Shown here: positions 21,906 through 31,323 of the stretch, piece by piece
Position numbering within the stretch: the first letter of the stretch is position 1
Layout: every line of letters begins with the position of its first letter
Assembly: GCF_003337415.1 (NCBI RefSeq)
Contig: NZ_QPJT01000005.1
Span: 124,001-188,000, forward strand
Direction: 5' to 3'
Source: Anaerobacterium chartisolvens
GTDB taxonomy: Bacteria; Bacillota; Clostridia; Acetivibrionales; DSM-27016
DNA: 64,000 nt
Translations under genes and position numbers: made by a program
Notes under the pieces: model-generated
Seen by the model: only the letters and a program-made list of their open reading frames with translations
What the model was told of the DNA's origin: nothing
Database searches by the model: none

Positions 21906-23525
21906 ATGATTGATTGCTTAATATTAGGATATAATGTATCGAATTTTCAGGATTATGTGACTATGGTACGGGCTATGGGAACAGATTACGGGAATTATAG
22001 GGACTTAAGATTCCATTTTGTTGAACACGAAGGAAAGCCATACAGGAGTATGGATATTTTAAATCACTTCCATTTTAAGGATAAAGTTCCGGGCAGCTAT
22101 AAACCACTGCATAATGCTGATTTTATGTGGCCGGTGGTTCTTTATCTCGGTTCCTTTCTTTCAAGAAGAGGGCTGTCTTTTGACTATATTAACCTGTTTC
22201 AGTTTGAGAAAGAGAAGCTGAAAGAAAAGCTGTTGAATGAAGAAATCCTTACAATTGCAATCACTACGACCATGTATGTGACTCCGCACCCTATATTGGA
22301 GATAATATCGTTTATAAAAAAATATAATAAAAGCGCGAAAATAATTATCGGCGGTCCTTATATTTTAAACAGCACCGGAGGAAGTTCTACTCAGGCTGAG
22401 ATACAGAGGGTCTTCAAGTTTATAGGGGCAGATTTCTACATTGTTAACACAGAAGGTGAAACTGCACTAGAGAAAATCATAAGGGCTGTTAAAAACAATG
22501 GGGACTACAGCGAGATAGACAACATTTACTACAAGAGTGATAACGGGTTTATATTTACTAAGGCCTCAGAAGAGAATAATTCATTGGAAGAAAACCCGGT
22601 TGACTATAAGCTTTTCTCTAAAGAGAGTCTGGGTGAATATGTATCGCTGAGGACTTCAAAGTCTTGTCCTTTTGCTTGTACATACTGCGGTTTCCACGAA
22701 CGTGGAGGCAAATACAAATTCCTGGATGTAGCACATATAGAGAAGGATTTGAATGCACTGAGGGACATAGGCTCGGTAAAGATGCTGACATTTATTGATG
22801 ACACCCTGAATGTTCCTAAGGACAGATTTAAAGAGCTTCTTCGCACAATGGTTAAGAACAAGTATAACTTTAAATGGAACTGCTTTTACCGATGTGATTT
22901 CCGGGACGAGGAGTCTTTGGAACTGATGAAGGAAGCAGGCTGTGAAGGTGTATTCCTTGGGGTAGAATCGGGAAATGAAAGAGTATTGAAAAACATGAAT
23001 AAGGGTGTACGCCCCAAAGATGTTTATGAGATGATACCCCGCTTTAGAGAACTTGGAATTGTGACCCATACCAATTTTATCGTTGGATTTCCAGGAGAAA
23101 CAGAGGAGTCGGTGCAGGACACAATAAACCTTATTCAAGAGGCTAAACCAGACTTTTTTAATGCCCAGCTATGGTATTGCGACCCTATAACTCCCATTTA
23201 TAAAAAGCGAGAGGAATATGGAATAAAAGGTTCGGCTTTCCGGTGGACCCACAATACAATGGATTGGAAAACTGCATGCGACTTGCTGGAAAAGGTGTTT
23301 ATGACGGTACACAATTCAAACTGGCTGCCTTTGGACGGGTTTGCTTTTTGGAGCGTTTTCTATCTGCAAAGAAGGGGAATGACACTTCCGCAGATAAAAG
23401 AGTTCTTAAGATTCTTCAGACTGGCTGCTGGAGACCAGTTGAAGAATCCTGGCAGAAACACTATAGCACCCGAACTTATGGATGATTTCGTTAAGAGCTG
23501 CCAATTTGGGAGCGGCATCGAATAA
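21906..23525 (+). CDS. PhpK-like cobalamin-dependent radical SAM protein
   Basis: 539 residues, starting after an AGGAGGAAAAA site. The N-terminal third (MIDCLILGYN..., TIAITTTMYV..., IIIGGPYIL) looks like a B12-binding Rossmann fold without an obvious DxHxxG motif. The radical SAM core has CxxxCxxC at Cys254, Cys258 and Cys261, followed by the GVESGNERVLKNM segment typical of B12/radical SAM enzymes. The whole protein resembles the PhpK family, whose founder methylates phosphorus in phosphinothricin biosynthesis; many relatives sit beside NRPS genes that have no phosphonate pathway. Here no phosphonate genes are visible, so methylation of an unactivated carbon (azole ring, alpha or beta carbon) is the better inference. 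It is the most divergent of three paralogues in this window and lies directly downstream of the thiazole-forming NRPS. Confidence 0.85.
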   Translation: MIDCLILGYNVSNFQDYVTMVRAMGTDYGNYRDLRFHFVEHEGKPYRSMDILNHFHFKDKVPGSYKPLHNADFMWPVVLYLGSFLSRRGLSFDYINLFQFEKEKLKEKLLNEEILTIAITTTMYVTPHPILEIISFIKKYNKSAKIIIGGPYILNSTGGSSTQAEIQRVFKFIGADFYIVNTEGETALEKIIRAVKNNGDYSEIDNIYYKSDNGFIFTKASEENNSLEENPVDYKLFSKESLGEYVSLRTSKSCPFACTYCGFHERGGKYKFLDVAHIEKDLNALRDIGSVKMLTFIDDTLNVPKDRFKELLRTMVKNKYNFKWNCFYRCDFRDEESLELMKEAGCEGVFLGVESGNERVLKNMNKGVRPKDVYEMIPRFRELGIVTHTNFIVGFPGETEESVQDTINLIQEAKPDFFNAQLWYCDPITPIYKKREEYGIKGSAFRWTHNTMDWKTACDLLEKVFMTVHNSNWLPLDGFAFWSVFYLQRRGMTLPQIKEFLRFFRLAAGDQLKNPGRNTIAPELMDDFVKSCQFGSGIE

Positions 23526-23665
23526 ATTTTTATAGTCGTAAATGAATATTCTACAGTTAGAGATGAAAAAATATATCGGGGCTTTTAAATCAAACTTATT
23601 CCAATTATGTGTAATTATATGTTAAAATATTCAGGAAACTATGGTATCAGGAGGGAAAAACAAGC

Positions 23666-26600
23666 ATGACGAAAGCTGTAGACACAGCATTTGAATTCTA
23701 TTCAAGGCATAGTCTCTTTACAGACCCCGGAGAATATGCAGGACTTTTTAATAAACTCCCAGAGGCTGTACCTGAACTGGTGCGAATTGTTCAGGGCCTA
23801 GTTATCAATCCTAATGATGATGACCTGTATGGAGTTAATTTCAGTACTAAACAGCGAGAAGAAGCCCATATGAGGACTGTAAGCCACATGCTATATAATA
23901 TTCAAAAATTTGATGCTTCGCCGCTTACTTCGGCTCGTGAGCCTTCTCAAAGAGTTTCGGGAAGCATCCGCCATTTTTCGGTTCTTTTGATTTCCATGCT
24001 TCGCAGCAAAGGAATTCCAGCAAGAATGAGGGTGGGTTTTGCTACATATCTTGATAAAAAGAAAAATGAAGACCGCTGGATTGTTGAGTATTGGAATAGT
24101 GGAAAGTCCAAATGGGTTTTAGTCGATCCGTCCATTGATGACGTACAGCGCGAGCATTATAACATAGATTTTGATATGTCGGATTTGAAATATCATGAGC
24201 ATTTTTATCTTGCTGGGCATGCGTGGAAACTTTGTCGGGAAGGTAATGCCAAGCCTCTTGATTTCGGATACAAGAAATGGGGAGGAAACCGCTATATACG
24301 CGGTAATCTGCTGCGGGATGTGGATTCGCTGAATAGTATCGAACTGCTTCCCTGGGACTTCTTCGGCGATTTGATCCAAAAGGAAGACAACAAGCTGACC
24401 AGAGAAGAAAAAGCATGGTTGGAAAGTCTGGCTGATTTGACATCCGATGCGGACAGCTCGCTGGACAAAATCCGAGAGATATACGAAGAGATGCCGTACA
24501 GCCGCCTTGTTCGTTCAAAGCTCCGTTTGTTGGGCTTAACCGGGGATATGGAAGCAGTTGATGCAAATAACCTTGTTACATCGGATATAAACCGTTTGGA
24601 TGAATTTCGTGCCAAACCTGCGGAATCCGATAGCGGCATAAAGAACCGGATAAAGTCCGAACTCCTTGAACTGGCTGACTCACAAGGTGCATATGTTAAA
24701 AGCCAGCCCGTGGATTTAAATAATATTGTCATTCGAGGCGCCCGACAGAATAATCTTAAAAATGTGAACCTAACTATACCAAGGTCTAAGTTTACAGTAG
24801 TTACAGGTGTCAGTGGAAGCGGGAAATCTTCCATAGCCTTCGATACACTTTATGCCGAGGGCCAAAGGCGCTTTGTAGGAAGCTTTTCGGGTTCCAGCCA
24901 GCAGCAGTTTGAAAAACCGGATTTTGACCAAATTTTAGGGCTGAATCCGACTATTGCAATTGAACAGAAAAATAATAGCAGCAATCCGCGTTCGACGGTG
25001 GGCACATTAACGGATATTTACGATTATCTGAGAGTGCTTTTCGTAAGAGTTGGTACATTCCACTGTCCACAGTGCGGTAAAGCTGTAGAACCATATAATT
25101 CTCAGCAGGTTGTAAGCAGGCTGTCAAGCCTGAAAAAAGGGACAGAATTCAGGATATTTGCCCCCGTGGCTAAAGGAGCAAAAGGCGAACAAAGCAAGCT
25201 TTTTGGTGACTTCGTTAAACAGGGATATTCACATGCACGGATTGACATGAAAGTATACGATCTGCGGGATGAAATACCTTCACTGGATAAAGCGGAGCTA
25301 CATAGCATCGAGGTGGAGATTGACCGAATGGCTGTTCCGGAAAATGTACAGGGAGGGAATTCTCAATTCCTTGACAGGCTTGTTAATGCGGTTAAGAAAG
25401 CCTATAAGGCAGGAAAGGGCACATTAATCGTTTCTCTCGAAGGAGAAAAGGATATTACTTTAAGTGAAAAAAATGTATGTCCTGATTGTGATATTACCTA
25501 TTCAGAGCTTAAAACATCATATTTCAGCTACAATCATCCCGAGGGCATGTGTCCTGAATGTGATGGTCTCGGAGTAAAGCTCAATATAGATGCCAATCTG
25601 ATTGTAAATAAACCACATTTATCCTTGATGGATGGCGCATGTCAGATTTACGGGGACATGCGAAAGGCAAAGAAAGGCGGAAATTGGGTTACAGGACAGG
25701 TTTTTGCTCTTGCTGAAAAACTTGGAGTAGATATGGAACAGCCCTGGCAAGAACTTCCCAAAGAGTTTCGAGATGCTGTGCTTTATGGTACAGGAGAGGA
25801 ATGCATACACTTTACTCATGAAATGAATAAAGGGGGAAGGTCATCGGATATCAACCGGCCTATGGAAGGACTGGTTAATATGGTAAACCGATTGTATCGG
25901 CAGACGAAGCAGGATAAAAACCGGGAAGCCTATGCCCAGTATATGAGCGAACAGCCCTGCCAGTTGTGCAAAGGTGAGCGCTTATGTCCTGAAGCACGCT
26001 ATGTTGAAATCGGAAATGTGCGTTATCCGGAAGTAGCATCTATGTCAATTGCGAGATTAAACGGATGGATAAGCAATCTTCCCAATATACTTAAATCAGA
26101 TAAACTGCAAGTAGCCAGAGAGCTTTTGAAAGAAATCCAAGTTCGACTTCAATTCATGATCCGTGTAGGCTTGCATTACCTATCTCTGGAACGTCCTGCC
26201 CCAACTCTCTCGGGCGGTGAGGCACAGAGAATCAGGCTTGCAACCCAATTAGGGTGCGGTCTGGTAGGAATATTATATGTTCTGGATGAACCTTCCATAG
26301 GTCTGCATCCCCGCGATCACAAGCCGCTGCTGGAGACTATGAAAAACCTGAAGGATTCGGGAAATACGGTAGTGGTGGTTGAACACGATGCAGATACAAT
26401 GTATGAAGCCGACTATATGATTGAACTTGGACCTGGAGCAGGGGTGTTGGGGGGACAACTGGTGGCGACCGGAACGCCTCAGGAATTAATGCAAAATCCA
26501 CTTTCCCTGACTGGAAGATACCTTAAGGGTGAATTGAAGATATCTTCTCCCAAAGGAGCTAAGAAACGCCAGCCGAAAGGATGGCTAAACCTTATTGGTG

Positions 26601-27577
26601 CACAAATGAATAATTTAAAGGATGTTACGGCCCGTTTTCCTATAGGAATGCTTACTTGTGTTACCGGGGTGAGTGGTTCGGGCAAAAGCAGTCTTGTAGC
26701 TCAGACGCTTGCACCTGCACTAAGCCGAATATTAAATAACTCCCAGGACATTCCGGGATCTTATAAGCAAATTGAGGGGATAGCCCTGCTGGATAAGCTT
26801 ATCAGGGTGAATCAGACTCCCATAGGACGTACTCCACGGTCAAACCCGGCAACTTATATTGAAGTGTTTGATGAAGTCCGTAAGGTCTTTGCTGCAACAG
26901 ACGAAGCTAAAATAAGAGGAATTTCTGCCGACTGGTTCAGTTTTAATAATAAAGAGGGCTGTTGTGAGTCCTGTGAAGGATTGGGGATGAAAAAAGTAGA
27001 GCTTCATTTCTTGCCCGATGCATGGATAAAATGCCAGGATTGCAACGGTCAGAGGTATAACCAGCAGGTGCTGGAAGTGAAATATAAAGGTAAAACAATT
27101 TCCGATGTGCTAGACATGGATGCACAGCAAGCTTTGGAACTCTTTGAAGGAAATGCGAAAATCACTCGTATATTGCGTACGCTTCAAGATGTAGGACTTG
27201 ATTATATCAAGCTCGGTCAAAGCGCAGTTAGCCTGAGCGGCGGAGAAGCTCAGCGTATCAAGTTGGCAAAGGAGTTGTGCCGACCGGATACAGGCAAGAC
27301 CATATATATTCTTGATGAACCGACTACAGGCTTGCATTTTGCAGATATACAGAAACTGCTTAATGTACTCCACAGACTCACGGACCAGGGGAATACCATT
27401 ATTATAATTGAGCATAACCTCGATGTAGTAAAAACGGCCGACTGGGTTATTGATGTAGGTCCGAATGGCGGAGATGAAGGCGGAAGGATTGTAGCCCAGG
27501 GAACTCCTGAAGAAGTTTCGGAGGTAGAGGAAAGCTATACGGGCAAGTTTTTAAAGCAGCTTTACTCCAGAAATTGA
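23666..27577 (+). CDS. UvrA-like ATPase fused to an inactive transglutaminase-like domain, probable self-resistance
   Basis: 1303 residues against about 950 for UvrA, because a roughly 300-residue transglutaminase-like domain is fused at the N-terminus. In that domain the expected catalytic Cys is Ile101 (GSIRHFS) and the expected His is Arg137 (DRWIVEYW), while Asp154 (VDPSID) remains, so it is probably a dead enzyme kept as a binding domain. From about residue 350 the protein is a full UvrA: Walker A motifs at K387 and K1007, two LSGGEAQR signatures, and zinc-binding Cys pairs (HCPQC, CPDC, CPEC, CESC, CQDC). UvrA paralogues in antibiotic clusters, such as DrrC for daunorubicin and Ecm16 for echinomycin, protect producers from DNA-binding products. 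Its location between NRPS genes makes self-protection against a DNA-targeting metabolite the leading inference. The start follows AGGAGGG, and a terminator follows the gene. Confidence 0.9.
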   Translation: MTKAVDTAFEFYSRHSLFTDPGEYAGLFNKLPEAVPELVRIVQGLVINPNDDDLYGVNFSTKQREEAHMRTVSHMLYNIQKFDASPLTSAREPSQRVSGSIRHFSVLLISMLRSKGIPARMRVGFATYLDKKKNEDRWIVEYWNSGKSKWVLVDPSIDDVQREHYNIDFDMSDLKYHEHFYLAGHAWKLCREGNAKPLDFGYKKWGGNRYIRGNLLRDVDSLNSIELLPWDFFGDLIQKEDNKLTREEKAWLESLADLTSDADSSLDKIREIYEEMPYSRLVRSKLRLLGLTGDMEAVDANNLVTSDINRLDEFRAKPAESDSGIKNRIKSELLELADSQGAYVKSQPVDLNNIVIRGARQNNLKNVNLTIPRSKFTVVTGVSGSGKSSIAFDTLYAEGQRRFVGSFSGSSQQQFEKPDFDQILGLNPTIAIEQKNNSSNPRSTVGTLTDIYDYLRVLFVRVGTFHCPQCGKAVEPYNSQQVVSRLSSLKKGTEFRIFAPVAKGAKGEQSKLFGDFVKQGYSHARIDMKVYDLRDEIPSLDKAELHSIEVEIDRMAVPENVQGGNSQFLDRLVNAVKKAYKAGKGTLIVSLEGEKDITLSEKNVCPDCDITYSELKTSYFSYNHPEGMCPECDGLGVKLNIDANLIVNKPHLSLMDGACQIYGDMRKAKKGGNWVTGQVFALAEKLGVDMEQPWQELPKEFRDAVLYGTGEECIHFTHEMNKGGRSSDINRPMEGLVNMVNRLYRQTKQDKNREAYAQYMSEQPCQLCKGERLCPEARYVEIGNVRYPEVASMSIARLNGWISNLPNILKSDKLQVARELLKEIQVRLQFMIRVGLHYLSLERPAPTLSGGEAQRIRLATQLGCGLVGILYVLDEPSIGLHPRDHKPLLETMKNLKDSGNTVVVVEHDADTMYEADYMIELGPGAGVLGGQLVATGTPQELMQNPLSLTGRYLKGELKISSPKGAKKRQPKGWLNLIGAQMNNLKDVTARFPIGMLTCVTGVSGSGKSSLVAQTLAPALSRILNNSQDIPGSYKQIEGIALLDKLIRVNQTPIGRTPRSNPATYIEVFDEVRKVFAATDEAKIRGISADWFSFNNKEGCCESCEGLGMKKVELHFLPDAWIKCQDCNGQRYNQQVLEVKYKGKTISDVLDMDAQQALELFEGNAKITRILRTLQDVGLDYIKLGQSAVSLSGGEAQRIKLAKELCRPDTGKTIYILDEPTTGLHFADIQKLLNVLHRLTDQGNTIIIIEHNLDVVKTADWVIDVGPNGGDEGGRIVAQGTPEEVSEVEESYTGKFLKQLYSRN

Positions 27578-27669
27578 CGACCTGAATATATGTAAAAAAC
27601 TAAAAAGATATTGAAGAATTTTTCGGGCAAAGGTCCAAATATAATTTTAATAAGGTCTGGACTATAAAT

Positions 27670-27708
27670 CGCTATCAAGGAATTAAATCCTTGATGGCGA
27701 GTTTTTTT
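27670..27708 (+). terminator. Rho-independent terminator after the UvrA-like gene
   Basis: CGCTATCAAGGA (27670-27681) pairs with TCCTTGATGGCG (27688-27699) across a 6-base loop, with one T-G wobble, and is followed by seven T (27702-27708). This classic intrinsic terminator lies inside the biosynthetic cluster, so the genes from 27888 probably have their own promoter or depend on partial read-through. Confidence 0.85.
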
Positions 27709-27744
27709 ATTATCCGGTTAATTCAATTTTTATAGGGGTTAAGA

Positions 27745-27779
27745 GGAGGTTAAGTCAAAATTTGTTTGACTTAACCTCC
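27745..27779. repeat. Perfect 15-bp inverted repeat between the UvrA-like and NRPS genes
   Basis: GGAGGTTAAGTCAAA (27745-27759) is repeated inverted at 27765-27779 with a 5-base loop. No T tract follows. It lies 37 bases beyond the intrinsic terminator and about 110 bases before the next start codon. A second small stem (CCCTTC / GAAGGG, 27788-27805) follows. The 310-base gap thus holds three stems and no gene. This could be an operator for a dimeric regulator or an RNA control element. Confidence 0.7.
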
Positions 27780-27887
27780 GTAAACAGCCCTTCATCGGGG
27801 AAGGGTTCGGGATGGGGATACAATATTACGAAGTAGTATAAAAAAGATTGAAATATTCTTTGAAGCTGAAGAAGTGGGAGTGAAAAT

Positions 27888-30800
27888 ATGAGTACTTTAC
27901 GTTTTGTCTTAGAGACATTGCAAAAAGGAATACGGCTTTGGGTTGCGGATGGAAAACTCCGCTACTGGGCGCCAAAGGATGCCCTTGCGTCTGAAATGAA
28001 AGATGAGATAGTACAGTGTAAGACTGAGATTATCGGGCTTCTGGAGGAAGGAAAGATATATGCCTTTGCATCCTTTGCTCAGCAGAGGCTGTGGTTTTTG
28101 GATCGGTTTACCCCAGGTAACCAATTTTACAATGTTCCCTTTTCTGTACGTTTGGAAGGACTGCCGGACACCGGTACTTTAAAGAAAGTAATTAATGAAA
28201 TTGTGAACCGCCATGAGACATTGCGCACTACCTTTGCAACCTTGGACGGTATGCCTATTCAGGTGATTTTACCCGAACTGAATATGGATATTCCTGTGAT
28301 TGACTTGCACAATTTATCCCCAAAGGAAGCGGAAAGTGAAATCCAGAGACTTGCAGTTGAAGAGGCAATGAAGCCTTTTGACCTTTCCACAGGGCCATTG
28401 ATGCGTATAACGCTACTCTATCTTAATGAAAGAGAACATATACTGCTTTTAACCATGCACCATATTGTTTCGGATGGGTGGTCAATGCGGATATTAATTA
28501 GAGAAATAACCTCCTTATATGAGGCGTTTAGCAATGGTAAGCCGTCACCACTACCCAAATTGCCGATTCAATACGTTGACTTTGCAGTATGGCAGAGGGA
28601 AAAACTGCAGGGGGATAACCTTAAAGAACAGCTGGAATATTGGGAAAACCGCTTAAAAGGAGCGCCAAGCGCTTTGGAATTGCTTACCGATTACCCGCGT
28701 CCCGCTGATTTCAGATACCGCGGTTCAAGGCAAATCTTGCAATTGTCCAAGGAATTGACAAGAGAACTGAAGGCTTTGAGCCAACAGGAGGGAGCAACGC
28801 TCTTCATGGTACTTATGGCAGCATTCAGTACCTTGTTGGGCCATTACTCAGGACAGCAGGATATAGTCATAGGCTCACCGATTGCAAACCGTAACAAGAG
28901 CGACATCGAAGGACTGATAGGCTTCTTTGTTAATATGTTGGTCTTAAGGACAGATTTAAGCGCAAACCCGAGCTTTAGGGAATTGATAAGCCGTGTGAGG
29001 GATGTGACAATAGAAGCTTATGACCATCAGGATTTGCCCTTTGAGCTTCTAGTTGAAAGATTAAAACCCGAACGTAGTTTGAATCGTACCCCGTTTGCAC
29101 AGGTGGTCTTTACACTTCAAGGAACACCTTTGATGGAAGAGGAAAAATTCGGAGATTTAAAGATTAGCCCGCTAACCTTTGATATTGAACCTGTGCGCTT
29201 TGATATTGAGTTCCAGATGTGGGAAACTTCAGAGGGATTAGGCGGTGTTCTTGCATATAATACTGATCTTTTTAGCGGGAATACCATGCGTTATTTTGTG
29301 CACTATTTTGAAAGGCTGCTTGAAAATTGCGTACAAAACCCCGATCGTCCCATTTCCGATATACCTTTATTATCTGACGAAGAACGCTATCAAATATTAA
29401 CAAAATGGAATGATACCGCTACGTTATATTCAAAAGACAAGCTTATTCACCAGCTTTTTGAAGAGCAGGCAAATGAGGCTCCTGATGCAGTTGCAACGGT
29501 ATTTGGAGATGAAAAACTGAGTTATGGGGAATTGGACCGAAAGGCAAATCAACTCGCACATTATCTGCAGGAACTGGGAGTAGGACCTAATGTACCGGTA
29601 GCCATCTGTATGGAACGTTCTCTAGATATGCTTGTAGGCCTTTTAGGCATACTTAAAGCAGGTGGGGCGTACTTGCCATTGGACCCCAAATATCCTTCCC
29701 AAAGGCTTGCATTCATGCTGGAAGATACAAATACCTCAGTACTGATAACCCAATCACGCTTACTGGACAGACTTCCGGCAGGCAACAGAAGAGTGGTATG
29801 TACCGATTACTGCATGGAGGAAATCCAATGCAAAAGTGGCAAAAATCCGGGAAGCAAAGCAACTGCCGATAACCTTGCTTACATCATATATACCTCAGGC
29901 TCAACGGGCAATCCTAAAGGCGTAGAAGTATGTCACCGACCGGTAATTAATCTTATTGAATGGGTAAACCGTACCTTCAAGGTCAACCCGAACGATAGGC
30001 TTTTGTTTGTCACTTCTTTGTGCTTTGACTTATCGGTTTATGATATTTTCGGGATACTGGCTGCAGGGGGCTCCATTGAGATACCTGACGAAACGGCAGT
30101 CAGGGACCCGCAGGAACTAATCCGTATTATGTGCAGCAAGCCAATCACTTTCTGGGATTCGGCTCCGGCTACCTTACAGCAGATTGTACCGTTTTTGTCA
30201 TCGGTCAGGCCGGAATGGGAAGTGAATAACCTTAGATTAGTATTCCTGAGCGGTGATTGGATTCCGGTCCAGCTTCCCGATTTGATAAGAAATGTTTTCC
30301 CGAAGGCTGAAGTAATAAGCCTTGGAGGAGCAACTGAAGCTGTGGTCTGGTCCAACTATTACCGCATTGGTCAGGTGGATCCGGGCTGGACGAGTATTCC
30401 CTACGGAAAGCCAATACAAAATGCAAGATACTACATTCTTGACCAATATCTAAATCCATGTCCGATAGGGGTTGCGGGAAAACTTTTTATTGGTGGAGAA
30501 TGTTTGTCACGCGGTTATGCAAATCGGCCGGAGCTTACGGCTGAAAGGTTTGTAGATGATCCTTTCAATGATAAGCCCAACAACCGTATGTACGATACCG
30601 GGGACAGGGCGAGGTTCCTGCCTGATGGCAATATTATATTCATGGGGCGCTGTGATAATCAGGTGAAAATCCGAGGCTTCAGAATTGAGTTGGGAGAAAT
30701 CGAAACTGTACTTGGACAACATCCAGGAATAATGGAAAGCATAGTTATCATTCGTGAGGATGAACCGGGAGATAAACGACTGGCAGCTTATATGGTATTA

Positions 30801-31274
30801 AAAGGTGGAGAAATACCGACAACAGGAGAATTGCGTACGTTTTTAGGTGAGCGGCTGCCTGAATATATGGTTCCGTCAGTTTTTGTGCCGCTGGAAGCCA
30901 TTCCACTTACCCCTAATGGAAAAATTGACAGGAAGGCGCTTTCTCAATTCCGTGAGAGCACACCTGATCCAAATAATGAGTTCATAGGACCCAGAACACC
31001 AACAGAAAAGCTGTTATCCGAATTATGGGCCGAGGTATTGGGCATTGACGAAATCGGAATAAATGAGAGCTTTTTCGAATTAGGGGGACATTCTCTTCTT
31101 GTACCTCAAGTGATAAATAAGATACGAGAAGTATTTCATGTTGAACTGCCTATACGGGACTTGTTTGAAACACCCACCATTGAGCGTCTTGCACTGGTTA
31201 TATTACAGGAGCAGGCGAAGATGGTAGATACAGATGACTTGTTAAAAATGCTGGGTGAGGTGGAGAGTATATAG
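27888..31274 (+). CDS. Single-module NRPS: TubC dock, C-A-PCP
   Basis: 1128 residues. The N-terminus is a TubC-type docking domain (LQKGIRLWVADGKLRYW), like that of the trimodular NRPS. A standard condensation domain follows (FAQQRLWFLD, HHIVSDGWSM), so this module forms an amide and not an azole. The adenylation domain has intact core motifs (TSGSTGNPKG, GGATEA, NGKIDRKAL). Its specificity residues read about D-L-Y-D-F-S-L-V-W, for which I can make no confident amino acid call. The PCP serine is Ser1069 (LGGHSLL). The C-terminus is acidic (DDLLKMLGEVESI), again suitable for docking to a downstream partner. There is no thioesterase. It sits after an internal terminator and a hairpin-rich gap. 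Confidence 0.92.
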   Translation: MSTLRFVLETLQKGIRLWVADGKLRYWAPKDALASEMKDEIVQCKTEIIGLLEEGKIYAFASFAQQRLWFLDRFTPGNQFYNVPFSVRLEGLPDTGTLKKVINEIVNRHETLRTTFATLDGMPIQVILPELNMDIPVIDLHNLSPKEAESEIQRLAVEEAMKPFDLSTGPLMRITLLYLNEREHILLLTMHHIVSDGWSMRILIREITSLYEAFSNGKPSPLPKLPIQYVDFAVWQREKLQGDNLKEQLEYWENRLKGAPSALELLTDYPRPADFRYRGSRQILQLSKELTRELKALSQQEGATLFMVLMAAFSTLLGHYSGQQDIVIGSPIANRNKSDIEGLIGFFVNMLVLRTDLSANPSFRELISRVRDVTIEAYDHQDLPFELLVERLKPERSLNRTPFAQVVFTLQGTPLMEEEKFGDLKISPLTFDIEPVRFDIEFQMWETSEGLGGVLAYNTDLFSGNTMRYFVHYFERLLENCVQNPDRPISDIPLLSDEERYQILTKWNDTATLYSKDKLIHQLFEEQANEAPDAVATVFGDEKLSYGELDRKANQLAHYLQELGVGPNVPVAICMERSLDMLVGLLGILKAGGAYLPLDPKYPSQRLAFMLEDTNTSVLITQSRLLDRLPAGNRRVVCTDYCMEEIQCKSGKNPGSKATADNLAYIIYTSGSTGNPKGVEVCHRPVINLIEWVNRTFKVNPNDRLLFVTSLCFDLSVYDIFGILAAGGSIEIPDETAVRDPQELIRIMCSKPITFWDSAPATLQQIVPFLSSVRPEWEVNNLRLVFLSGDWIPVQLPDLIRNVFPKAEVISLGGATEAVVWSNYYRIGQVDPGWTSIPYGKPIQNARYYILDQYLNPCPIGVAGKLFIGGECLSRGYANRPELTAERFVDDPFNDKPNNRMYDTGDRARFLPDGNIIFMGRCDNQVKIRGFRIELGEIETVLGQHPGIMESIVIIREDEPGDKRLAAYMVLKGGEIPTTGELRTFLGERLPEYMVPSVFVPLEAIPLTPNGKIDRKALSQFRESTPDPNNEFIGPRTPTEKLLSELWAEVLGIDEIGINESFFELGGHSLLVPQVINKIREVFHVELPIRDLFETPTIERLALVILQEQAKMVDTDDLLKMLGEVESI

Positions 31275-31323
31275 TTCAGATAATTATGCAATTTTCTCAG
31301 TGAACATTTGTGAGGTGTGATGA

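Noticed and set aside
23666-27577. Housekeeping excinuclease subunit UvrA
   Set aside because: It carries an extra N-terminal domain, lies between NRPS genes and has no uvrB or uvrC nearby. A housekeeping role is not excluded by sequence alone.
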